Assembly: GCA_037957365.1 (NCBI GenBank)
Contig: JARHVA010001175.1
Span: forward strand, 3,415,001 to 3,479,000
Reading direction: 5' to 3'
DNA length: 64,000 bases
From: Torreya grandis
Taxonomy: Eukaryota > Streptophyta > Pinopsida > Cupressales > Taxaceae
Shown: positions 37,015 through 46,918 of the stretch, piece by piece
How positions within the stretch are numbered: the first letter of the stretch is position 1
Layout: each line of letters starts with the position of its first letter
The notes under the pieces: generated by a model
Database searches by the model: none
Seen by the model: only the letters and a program-made list of their open reading frames with translations
What the model was told of the DNA's origin: nothing
Position numbers and translations under genes: made by a program

Positions 37015-38371
37015 TGTTTCATGTAAATTTTCACTTTAAGTTATAGGTAAGAGGGAAAATAAAATCAATATGGGTGTGGTTTAAAAACCTATTTATTTGT
37101 GTGAAAATTGAATCAAATATTCTGAAGAGCTCCTCTTTAGCTTGGGAATAAGACCTGTAGATAGTAAAGCACTAAAACACACTTGTTTGTTAGACATATA
37201 GTTGGGTGGATTGCCTAGCAATAGCTACATCCTAGAAATGATGGATTCCTTATGGGATATCAATCCACATGTTTTAAATAATTAAGTTCACAAAACTAGA
37301 AATAAAGTACTTGCATTAATAATCAAAAGGTACTAAAATTGAACACAAGAATGATTGCTTGAGAAAATAGACTAGAAATGATGAAGTTAGTGATAAAATA
37401 ATTAATACTAGTGCTAAGGGGTTGGGGTATGCTTAAAAAAATATGAAAGAGGTTTGTGAGTGATCAAAAACACACAAAATTAGATTTAGTTGAGGGTAAG
37501 CGGGTGAAAATAACTTTCTAGTTTTCACTACCATAGTGACCAATAGTGGTCAAGATGACCATCAATGGTTGTACAGACTATCGATGGTTGAGTCAACCAT
37601 CAATGGTTACTATATGAAGATTTAGGTTATTAATTGATAAATCATGGGGTCTAAAAGATGGATTCTAATATATTAGCAAGGGTCAGAATTATTATGAAAT
37701 GGAAATAAAGTTTGTGATTATTGACAAATAAGTACTTGTCTTACCAGAAGTTGATTGGGTGAGTGGTTGAAGTAGTTATCTTATTGGTGGAATCTAGCTT
37801 GATTCTAGTAGAGTAACGGTACTTGAGAAATTGGTTGAGAGGTGATAGTAAGTTAAATTTCAATAAGATTACTAATGACATTTGATAATGTTGATGACAT
37901 TGATTGACATGTACAAGAAAAATCTTGAATCCCTAAGCTCCTGGTAATTATTTTAGATGGATTAGACCTCCTAGGCCTCTATCTCTTATAGGCACAAGTA
38001 AGAGTTGGAAGTGAAGGTGTAACTAGGCCATCTAAATATAAACTATCTATGTAAAGTATCACAAGAAGATTTAGACAAGATGTATGTATATAATCAATGC
38101 AAGTGGTTTGCATGTGCTTTGTTAAGGAGGTGGACCCTAATTTTCAATGGTCAGGGTTTCCCATGGTGACTTTTGATGGTCACCCTAACTATTAATGATT
38201 AGGTTCCAAAGGAAAGAGGTCCTAAGTCCAGGTTGAATAAGCTTGTGAATATAACTACATGTGGGATTGGTGAGGCGAAATTGGTGTAAACTGGTCCCAA
38301 GAGGGTCCTAGGTAGGTCTGAGGGGTTGTCAACATTCAAAAGTATAGGTGTGCATATTTTTGGTGTCTATA
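37015..38371 (-). repeat. 5' LTR of element B
   Basis: Pairs with 21472-22866. It contains the shorter 19-bp array (37538-37613) and the GGTGAC...GTCACC palindrome (38165-38184), which matches 22660-22679 in the other LTR. The element C LTR resumes directly to its right. Confidence 0.88.
37538..37613. repeat. Tandem array of four 19-bp palindromic units in element B 5' LTR
   Basis: Units start at 37538, 37557, 37576 and 37595. Cores read ACCAATAGTGGT, ACCATCAATGGT, ACTATCGATGGT and ACCATCAATGGT. The flanks match those of the six-unit array in the other LTR, so the array has changed by two units since the LTRs were identical. Confidence 0.85.
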
Positions 38372-38430
38372 ATATGTAATCACCAATTTGACCACACATA
38401 TCCCTAGATGCACAAGTTAAGGGAGTAACA
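38372..38430 (-). repeat. 3' LTR of element C, second part
   Basis: Continues the LTR interrupted at 21471: GACCACACATATCCCTAGATG here matches GGCCACACATATCTCTAAATG near 43478. It ends in GTAACA at the purine tract, so the LTR starts TGTTAC on the - strand. Confidence 0.75.
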
Positions 38431-38441
38431 TGCCCCTCTTC
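38431..38441 (-). promoter_or_regulatory. Polypurine tract of element C
   Basis: Reads GAAGAGGGGCA on the - strand, directly before the LTR start TGTTACTCCC. Confidence 0.72.
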
Positions 38442-39700
38442 TAAAACCCAACATTTACCTAAAAATTTAATCAACTATGGATGTTTTTATGGGAAAGATT
38501 CATCCTCCCATGTTACATCTTCAATATTTAGACTCTTTAAATTGATCAAATAATCCTTAAGCTCTACTTTTTTAGTATTTTTGTGTGTGTGTGTGTGAAA
38601 GATAGCCTCAAGTTCCAAAATGACTCTCATTCTTCATCCAATTTAGGTAACTCAATATGGATATAAAATATATGTCTAATGACCTTCTTCAGGAAAGATA
38701 CATGGAATATGTGATGTATGAAAGTGGATTGGGGAGCTCCAACTTATATGAAACACTACAAATTTTCTACAAGATCTGATAAGGGTCATAATAAATAAGA
38801 TTTTTTTTTTAATATTTTACTATTACTTCAACAAAAATTGTTAATATGGATGAAATTTTATAAATACCCAATCATCATATTAAAATGCCTCTCACTATGG
38901 TGTTGACCAGTTTGATTCTTCATTATATTTTGTGTTATTTTTAAATTTTCCCTTAAACTAGCTAGGAGATCTTATTGATGTTAAATATGTTCCTTAACAA
39001 CTCAAACCTTAGGTTTCAATTGAAAAGATGAAGTGATGGATGGGGGTGATAGCCATAAAGTTATAAAAAGTGAGACATTTTATAAGAGGTATAGAAGGAA
39101 GTATTGTACCACCATTCTACTAGTGGAAGCCAATGGACCCAATGTTCCTATTTATTTGATGTAAACTAATATAGATACACTTCTAAGAATTTGTTGACAA
39201 TTTTTTTTTTCCTATTAGATTGAGGACAATAAGATGAAATATGATCAAAATAGGTACCCAAAATTTCAAATAACTCATTCTAAAATTTATTTTTAAAAAT
39301 AGGATCATGAGCATTTATAATCATTTTTGGGGTACCATGTAACTTTTGATCTATATTAAGAAATGCAATAACTACTATACTGGCTACAAATGGTTATGAT
39401 AAGGAAAAAAAATGAACATATTTTGTGAGCTTTCACACAAATACCATGATGAAATTTATACCTTAAAATATTGGAAACCATTTAATGAAAACCATGGAAA
39501 CCTCCTCCCACCACTAGCTAGGGATGGATAATGTCTATAGAAGACCTGGTGTCTTAATTATTTCCCATTTTTTCTATTGACAAACCATACATTCTACCAC
39601 AAATTTATATATATCTCCATTGAGTCAGTCCTAATTTTTTTCCTATTGATATGTAATCAAAAATATTAAATTCCACCTATTGATGATGCATGTAGGTCCT
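38442..39700 (-). pseudogene. Element C integrase with C-terminal chromodomain (degenerate)
   Basis: On the - strand from about 39690 the zinc-domain end (VVECMVCQ) is followed by core pieces: GINFIMVFV, LTKYVHFFSL, a LHGTPKMIINAHDPIF segment at the second catalytic position (Asp replaced), and a SSYCPQSN step. The C-terminal part shows YYDPYQIL and VSYKLELP. At about 38570-38460 a chromodomain reads LKDYLINLKSLNIEDVTWED and then KHP, with the Trp-Glu core of the fold. Family knowledge: such chromodomains help target integration to certain chromatin marks. A (TG)8 run (38582-38597) lies just before the chromodomain. Confidence 0.85.
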
Positions 39701-41300
39701 ATAATATTTTATGTTTGAGGATAAAATATTTACATAGGGACAACCTATATTTATACCATATTAGGTTTTATTTCCACTCAATTTTTTTATCGACACCGAA
39801 ACCATGCTAAAGATTTTGAATCAGGACATATGTATCCATATTAATATCCCATTGTGATCTTGATTCTTCTAACCAATATTATTTCCAAATGGTTATTTGG
39901 CATAATAGTGACTCAACTAATTCATCCCTCTTGGAAAGTGTATCTACTACCACTTTCTCTTTTCCTTTCTCATAGACTATTTCAAAATCGTAACCCAAAA
40001 TTTTAGTCACCAATTTTTGTTGATAGTATAGTGAAAACTATTGTTCAAAAACATATTTTAAACTATCATGATTAGTCTTTACCTGAAAAGTGTCTACCTA
40101 TCAAATAAGGTCTCCATTGCCTAACTGCATGAATAATAGTCATAATCTCTTTTTCATAGATTGGCTTCAAATTATTTTTTCCTTTGAGTGGATGAATCTC
40201 AAAAGTAATGGGTATTCCTTATTGCATGAATATTTATCACATTAAATATCTTAATGCATCACATTAAAAAATGTTTTATAAAAATTAAGGGTTTCCAAAA
40301 TTAGATTGGTGCACATAGCCTCTTTTAGTTTCTCAAATTCTTAGTAACTAGTTTATTCAAATGGAAAGAATCTTTCTTAAACAAGGCTCTGAGTGGATTT
40401 ATTATGCAACCATAATTTAAATTTTTTTTTGATATTACTCTATTAGCCCAAAAAATCCATGAAGTTTATTAAAGGTATTTGGTACTTGTCACTCCATCAT
40501 AGCTTTGATATTCTTAGGTTTGATTTTGACTCCATTTACAAAAAACATGACCCAAGTACTCCACCTCATGTATTCTAAAACCACATTTGGAAGGTTTTTA
40601 CATATATTTGATGTGTTATAGAACTAATATTACTTGTTACACATTATTAAAATAATATTCCTAAGTTTTATTTTAGATTAAGATGTCATAAAAAAACACT
40701 AACACAATTTTTTTAAAATACCTAAAAATAATCTTCATCAAACTCTAAAATGTAAGTGGTGCATTTTTGAGACCAAAAGGCATGACATAAACTTACAATG
40801 GAATTCATGAGTTTTGAAATTTGTTTTATGGATATCTTAATATTTGATCTAAATTTGATGATGCCTAGAGCAAAGATCTAGTTTGATAAAATAAACAACG
40901 CCATGTAATTCATTTAATAAATAATTAATTACTAGAATAGGGAGCTTATATTTGATGGTGTAATTATCAAGTTTTATGTAGTCTTGGTACATCCTACAAG
41001 TGTCATGTTTATTTCACACCGTGACCACTAGGGAATAATATTCACTTTGGCTATGTCAGATAATACCTCCTTCCAACATATCATGTACCATTTTTTCAAT
41101 TTCAATTTTCTAAGCATATGGATACCTATATGGTCTAATGTTTAGTGGTGCACTACTTGGAATCAGTCTTATGGCATGATCATGTTAAATTTTGGGTGGT
41201 AGGCATTTTAGCATTGCACTAAAAAATATTATATGGTATTCAAGGATTATTTGTAAATTAGGGTGTGTAGACACATGGGTTGTCTAAACTTATAAATTAA
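39701..41300 (-). pseudogene. Element C reverse transcriptase-RNase H (degenerate)
   Basis: On the - strand at about 40900-40200 RT pieces can be read: TKLDLCSRHHQI (palm start), DIHKTNFKTHEFH, VKIKPKNIKAMME and NTFNKLHGFFGLI (thumb/connection). RNase H follows near 40190-39960 with YEKEIMTIIHAVRQWRPYLI and GRHFSG, the single-RNase-H form of chromoviruses. No second, archaeal-type RNase H was seen. Many stops and shifts are present. Confidence 0.82.
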
Positions 41301-43150
41301 AAAACCATGATTAAAATTCATCTACCCATTTTTTAATAATATTTTTCATTTGATGTGAGCTAAACCAATTAGGGAGACTTTACATGTAATCCTCATATTT
41401 CAAATGTCCTACCTTCAAAATGAAAGTACATGAACAGTTATTGGAACTTCATCTCTATTTTTATGAAATTAATGATCCATTGTACTCCCAAAAAAAGGTT
41501 AGTCTAATCCATGGGAATAAAAAATATAGGATAATCAGATAGGTAGTCCCCCATGGAAATATTAATCTTATGGAATTTTCTAGAATAGTTGATTTTACCA
41601 CCATCTATAATCATGAGTTAAAATTCTAGACTTGCATATATAAAATAGTTCAAAAGAGTTTCTAACTTAGTATTTATGAATTTATGTGTACTTCTTCAGT
41701 CAATAAGAACTATCACATTTGGTTTCTTAAGCAATCTCACCACTATATGAGTTTGAGGCTTATTTATACTTTAAATGGCATGACATGATATTATAGGGTG
41801 AGAATATTCATATTCATCCTTTAGATCTTACATAACATATGGCCTCATTATCATATTCATCTTCATTCAAACCTTCAATGTGGAAAAAATTATTTTTGTT
41901 AGATTTATGTCATGTAATCCACTTTTTATCTCAACCAAAATATAACCCTTTAGAATCTCAACCAAAACATAACCCTTTAGAATACTTCTCTTCAATTTTT
42001 TAAGGGGTCAATCTTATAGGTTTTGGAAATTATGTTGCTATGAAATTACATTTGCATCCATGAGTTGAATCCCTTATTTTTACCAATTTTTTTCCTTTTC
42101 TTGATGAGTGAATGGTATACCTTTAGAAACATTTAATGGATTGAACACACAAACCTCAAGTTGGATGTTCTCTTTAACCCCCCAAGAACATCTCAGTCAA
42201 TTTATTCTCAATGATATCAACCACATGCAATGATAGATTCTAGAATTATTAAATATAATACTTAATAGTAACTATCTATCACAACTTTACTAACTGACTG
42301 AAGTAGTTTTTAGAGATGTTGTGATATTAGATATATATCTCCTTAGTAAACATAAATTAGGTAACAAGAGTTCCCTTTTTCTAATTTTAATAAACAACCA
42401 CCTATAACAAATGAATTTCTCAAGTTATAAATATAGATATGTTGTATCACATTTTACACACATGGGGTTTAATGTAGATTAAATAATTTTTCTATTTGAT
42501 TGATCAAAGTGAATGGACCCTTACCATCAAACTTATACACTTCCACTTTTAGTAGCATGTGCTTTAAAGCAACATTGGAGTTATGAATGTTTTGAGTGGT
42601 AAAAATCAAATGGAGTGATGGAGGATTAATTTGTGGAATATGATACATAATTAGGGTCAAATGAGAAATCACCATTAATAATTATTGATTTAGATAATCT
42701 ATTTACCATTTTACTACATGAAAATCATCCTTCCTCAGCATGATTTAGATACCTAACTAGATTTGTTGAACCACCTCAAAAACTAACATATCTAAAGTTA
42801 TAGACTCTATGTCATATTTTAAAGGATTTTTTGGGGTGTCTTGACCTTTCCCACATCTATGATTATTCATATCTACCATGCACAAACCCTATGATGGAGG
42901 GTTTTAGGCCTAAAAATTTCATGAACATATTATACCATTTTGATCATCTTACCAAGATGAATCCAATGACTAATAATTGGAATGAGGGTACAAAAAATAT
43001 TCCAAACTCATTTATTTAAAATAATTCAAAGATTACTACCATGATGGAAAAAATAAATTCTTCCTATATCATAGGTTATTTTTTATCCTTAAACTCTTTA
43101 AACATTTACAATACCAAATCCAAAAAAAATACTATAAAAACTAGCCCAAA
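41301..43150 (-). pseudogene. Element C gag and protease (degenerate)
   Basis: The protease is read on the - strand at about 41740-41370 as STHKFIN (after the DxG position), INISMGDYLSDYPIFFIPM and FLGVQWI, matching chromovirus proteases. Gag is best seen at 42675-42469, with LLKVEVYKFDGKGP and NQIEKLFNLH, the start of the capsid domain. The rest of gag (about 42450-41750) is broken and no zinc knuckle is readable. Confidence 0.72.
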
Positions 43151-43167
43151 CAGATGCTATGATACCA
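43151..43167 (-). promoter_or_regulatory. Primer binding site of element C
   Basis: On the - strand it reads TGGTATCATAGCATCTG, close to the sequence complementary to the 3' end of initiator tRNA-Met (TGGTATCAGAGC form), eight bases from the LTR end TGATTTCA. Confidence 0.8.
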
Positions 43168-43174
43168 CTTATAA

Positions 43175-43520
43175 TGAAATCACTTAGATGTTTACAATAA
43201 GGGAAAATATTAAATAATTAAGATCATAATAACTATATCCAAAATAATAATTGACAAAATAGTAAAATATTTCATAATAATGATCGAGTCACTTCAAGTG
43301 TGAAACTTCCACAATAATGCATTAAAATCAAAATTCCCAATATGATGGCAAAATAGTAACCACTACCTCCTATATACTATATTTAGCCATGGTTATTCCA
43401 TAGGCTAAGCATATTAAGAACATGTAAAAATTCAATGAGATATATGAAAGGTATGTAAGCCATATATTGGCCACACATATCTCTAAATGAATATATGATT
43501 ATCCAAATATAATGATATAA
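43175..43520 (-). repeat. 5' LTR of element C (right end approximate)
   Basis: It starts TGAAATCACTTAG beside the primer site and matches 21187-21471 and then 38372-38410. Similarity fades after CTAAATG near 43497, so the outer end is placed only from the expected length of about 345 bp. Confidence 0.75.
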
Positions 43521-44330
43521 GAGATGACAAATCAATGGCAATGGCATGGACATGTAGAAGATCATTAGATTTAGTTTCTGGAGTGATGTAAGTATTTAGT
43601 GTAATTAATATTCCACTTGTTTAATTTTAAGTAGATAGGGTATATTTGGGAAATTAAGGAACCAAGAAAAATCCATGTACCAAAACTTGAAATGTATGGA
43701 CCAAAGAGTCTAAAAATATAGAGTAAAATGTGATCGGTAATGGGTAGTTGGTAAAATGTAAAATTTGTGGTAAAGGGTAATTATAAAGGCTAAAATAAGA
43801 AACCACTACTACCAGACAATATTATCAACCATGTTAATGTAGTTGGTTGGAGGGAAATCATAGCCCTAGCCAATACCTTATGGTATGATTGATGCAATTA
43901 TGTAAGATAAGGTATTGACTTATGAAATACTATATATGGTGGTTGATACATTTATGAATCCAAGTCTACTCATATGGCTAGGATAATAGGGGTTGGTTGA
44001 CACTATTAGGGAATATTTTACCTCATTAGTACCATATGGTATGGTCAATGTAGTCATAAATATAATAAACATAGTTGGTACCATAGGTGGTGACTGATGT
44101 CATAGGAAGGTATCAATGGATAATATAGTATAAGTATTGTTAATATAGTGTAAAAATAAATTGTTGGTTAGTGTAGTAGAATTGTAGGTGGTTGGTGCAG
44201 TATAAAATGATAAAATAGTTAGTCCATTCAAGAATTAGGAAACATTTTGATTTATTTTTAGTTTTTTGTTAGATTTTTTTAATTTTTAGATCAAATTATA
44301 ATTAGGTTATTTTTTTGATATTTTTTTACA
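43521..44330. other. Accessory DNA rich in GGTTGGT/GGTGGTTG words
   Basis: No gene was recognised. Words such as GGTGGTTGATAC, GGTTGGTTGACAC and GGTGGTTGGTGCAG recur, with CATATGG palindromes (TACCATATGGTA near 44031). This may be a decayed tandem repeat or the leader of the reading that follows. Confidence 0.4.
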
Positions 44331-45600
44331 GGTGAAGGTGACTATGGAGGTGCATTGGTATGAGTTAGCTACCAAATTTATTAGAGAAATTTCATACCTT
44401 CAATTGAGATAGATTATCTAGATTAGGTTTTGGAGGCATCATGGATATGTGTAGAGTCTAAGTCAACATAAATCAAATTATAATATTTTATGGTTAGTAA
44501 GAGTGGATTTAAGATAATTGCATAGGGTGGTGGATAAGGATAATGTTGTAGTGGTGATAACCCTTGAGGATGTTCATGTCATACTAGGGTTTCCACTCAA
44601 GGACACTCTTATGATGTGAAATTCACCTATTTAATTAGATAGGAATCAAGAGGTGGCATTGTGGATGGATGCATTAATTTAGTACAATGAGTGTAAGATC
44701 ACTATATAACTATTTGATGTATATGTGTTAGTTTTTTTAGATATCCAAAAGGTCATCATCTAACTTATGAACATATATGTGTTATGTCATAAGTTAGATA
44801 TTATTATATCATTGTAAATTATAATAGTACGAAAATATGATTTCAAGTAGGGCACAATATATAATATGGGAGTTGTTATATATGTATAACATGTACATGA
44901 ATTTTATAATATGCTAAGCTATGTTCAATAGATAATTAGCCTAATGATACTTTTCTATATTATAATTATAAACACTTCTAGATATATAGGACAATATGAT
45001 TGACACACTAAGTTATGGAACACATACCTCAAGTCATGAGGTGGGCATAAGATCACATGGTTTAAATTATCCATCTACATAAAAAAAATTAGAGCATGCA
45101 TAAAGATAAAATTATATGTATGGAATACTATAGTGAAGTAGACACATGAGCATCATAGTCATATATATTATCAACACAAACAAGAAGTAAGATCATGGGG
45201 AATTATATCTAGTGGTTCAAACCTCACTTTTACAAATAAGTAATACAAAAGTTTGGTGTGGTGCACCTAATGGATCTTCTTATTTACCAATACCATTAGT
45301 TGAGGAATTTGAGATAGCCACATAATGTGAGAGGAAGAGGTACTTTAGATAAGGTATTACTAGTGAGACCACATCATACCCAAATTGGATGAATATGATG
45401 GTAGTGTATATATACATTGATGAGATGGGAAAATTAATAAGTGGCTACTCAATCTGTATAGAGGTCATAAGGGTAGGTGCCACTATGTGATATATGAGTG
45501 ATATAGGGACAACCACATCTATATGAATCTAGTGATTAAGAGAGAGAGGTGAGTTGGTGAATAGATTACTTTAAGTGGAATAAGTGGCCATGTTTTAGTA
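44331..45600 (+). pseudogene. Possible second plant-mobile-domain-type remnant
   Basis: Plus-strand reading with VVVITLEDVHVILGFPLKD at about 44544-44605 resembles the T-L-x-D-V-x-x-I-L-G-L-P step of plant mobile domains and related transposon-borne proteins. Upstream, pieces such as WYELATKFIREISYLQL can be read with stops. No catalytic or other diagnostic residue is seen, and the rest to about 45600 cannot be assigned. It is not part of a recognised LTR element. Alternative: a fragment of another TE-associated protein. Confidence 0.35.
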
Positions 45601-45638
45601 TGTTGAGAAGATAGGGGGAACAATGTGGGGTAATTTTG

Positions 45639-45831
45639 TATGATAGGTAAAATATAAGTATGCATTAAGTTTTATCTATAACTTTAATTTTCAATAAGAT
45701 ATATGTGATATGTATTAATAATAGTTTTATTTTAGTTTTGATATATATCACATATATCTTATACATATCACATATATCTTATATAAAATTAAAATTATAG
45801 ATAAAACGTAATGCATACTTCTATTTTACCT

Positions 45832-45837
<6 letters not shown>
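45639..45837. repeat. Inverted repeat with 76-bp arms and 47-bp loop
   Basis: Arm 45639-45714 and the reverse complement of 45762-45837 have the same length with no gap and differ at about five positions. The loop (45715-45761) contains another copy of the arm's ATCACATATATCTTA. The transcript of either strand would fold into a long hairpin. No terminal transposase or known miniature-transposon end was recognised. Confidence 0.85.

Positions 45838-45874
<37 letters not shown>
45836..45874. repeat. (AT)n microsatellite
   Basis: An uninterrupted AT run of about 38 bp abuts the right arm of the inverted repeat. Confidence 0.9.
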
Positions 45875-45877
<3 letters not shown>

Positions 45878-46416
45878 AATTATAGTTTTATGTTATGTAG
45901 ATGAAATAATTGATATGAAGAGGAAGAGGACCAAGGAGGATACCTCAAGTCAAGATAATTTTAATAATGTGTTATCAGAGCACAATACTATTTACATGGT
46001 GTATTTATTTGTACCTTTAACTATATAATATGCTACATGGTTTAGATTTATTGGAGTTGTTATATGAGATATACAATGGTAAGGGTAAGATGGTTCTCCA
46101 TTGGTGGTCATGGTATGAGAAGATGGTGTGGGATGGTTGAAAGTGGATATGGCATAGAGAGATTTGATAGTGGATATCACTTCTAATAGGGTGACTATAA
46201 CCCAAGTGTATCATCTAGAGATAGAGATAGCTAGATCATGGGGATAGGTATGATGACTAAAATCTTGGCCTAATACCTTAAAGACATATATATATAAAGT
46301 TGAACATGTAGGATCTTTAGGGAGTGTGGTGCCACACATATCATCACATGGGGATTGAAGGTAGTCCATTGATCTAGTAATGTATATAATTTTTATTATT
46401 GATGTATAAAATGAAT
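45875..46416. other. Intergenic DNA between the microsatellites
   Basis: No domain was recognised. Overlapping - strand open frames (45992-46214) have no family features. The sequence is A+T-rich with GGTATGAGAAGATGGTGTG-type words. Confidence 0.4.
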
Positions 46417-46435
46417 ACACACACACACACACACA

Positions 46436-46533
<98 letters not shown>
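46417..46533. repeat. Compound (AC)n-(GT)n microsatellite
   Basis: About ten AC units (46417-46436) are followed through AAGT by about 47 GT units (46439-46533). The two halves are reverse complements, so the tract can fold back on itself. The - strand open frame ending here is a product of the repeat. Confidence 0.92.
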
Positions 46534-46534
<1 letters not shown>

Positions 46535-46918
46535 ATGTGTAAAATGTTATTAGATGATATTTTTTTTATTATTTTCTAAAAATTATGAGGAAATACATGG
46601 CCAAAAAAGAGAAAAAACTAAGTAGGAAAAATAATATCTTAAATAGATAAAATAAAAAATAAAATAAAAAATATGTAAATAAATAAGATGAGTAAATGAA
46701 TGTAAAACAACAAAATGTGAGTAAGATTTAGATCTTAAGATAAAACATAAGATATGTAAAAAATTGTAAGAAAAAATTTGTAAGACACATAAAAATATAT
46801 GACAAAGATAATCTTAATATGAGAGGAATAACTATTAAAAACATTCAATGTAAGAAAATGAAAAATATAATCAAACAAGAATATTTGAAAAATATCTAAA
46901 AATATCATTCAATGTAAG
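46534..46918. other. A/T-rich flank of element D
   Basis: Dense in AAAATAAAAT-type words, with no gene seen. It ends at GTAAG (46914-46918), the candidate left target duplication of element D, whose partner lies outside the window. Confidence 0.5.

Larger units (their letters stand above)
21472..38371 (-). mobile_element. Element B: Tat-like Ty3/gypsy element with antisense PMD-like passenger
   Basis: LTRs at 21472-22866 and 37015-38371 enclose, on the - strand, gag, protease, RT-RH, archaeal-type RNase H and integrase, in that order. About 5 kb follow between integrase and the 3' LTR; this stretch holds a plus-strand PMD-like reading. A primer site (36993-37011) and a purine tract (22867-22880) fit the orientation. 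The element lies within the 3' LTR of element C, whose two halves rejoin at GGTAT/GTAA. The target duplication is too degraded to call. Confidence 0.88.
21187..43520 (-). mobile_element. Element C: chromodomain Ty3/gypsy element, split by element B
   Basis: Homologous short LTRs (21187-21471 plus 38372-38430; 43175 to about 43520) enclose gag, protease, RT-RH and integrase-chromodomain on the - strand. A primer binding site (43151-43167) and a purine tract (38431-38441) sit at the expected inner edges. Without the 16.9-kb insert the element is about 5.4 kb, a usual size for a small chromovirus such as the Reina type. Element B interrupts its 3' LTR. The right end is uncertain by some tens of bases. 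Confidence 0.82.

Noticed and set aside
46211..46438. Minus-strand open frame beginning with repeated Cys-Val residues
   Set aside because: Its start is translated from the AC microsatellite, and nothing downstream is recognisable.
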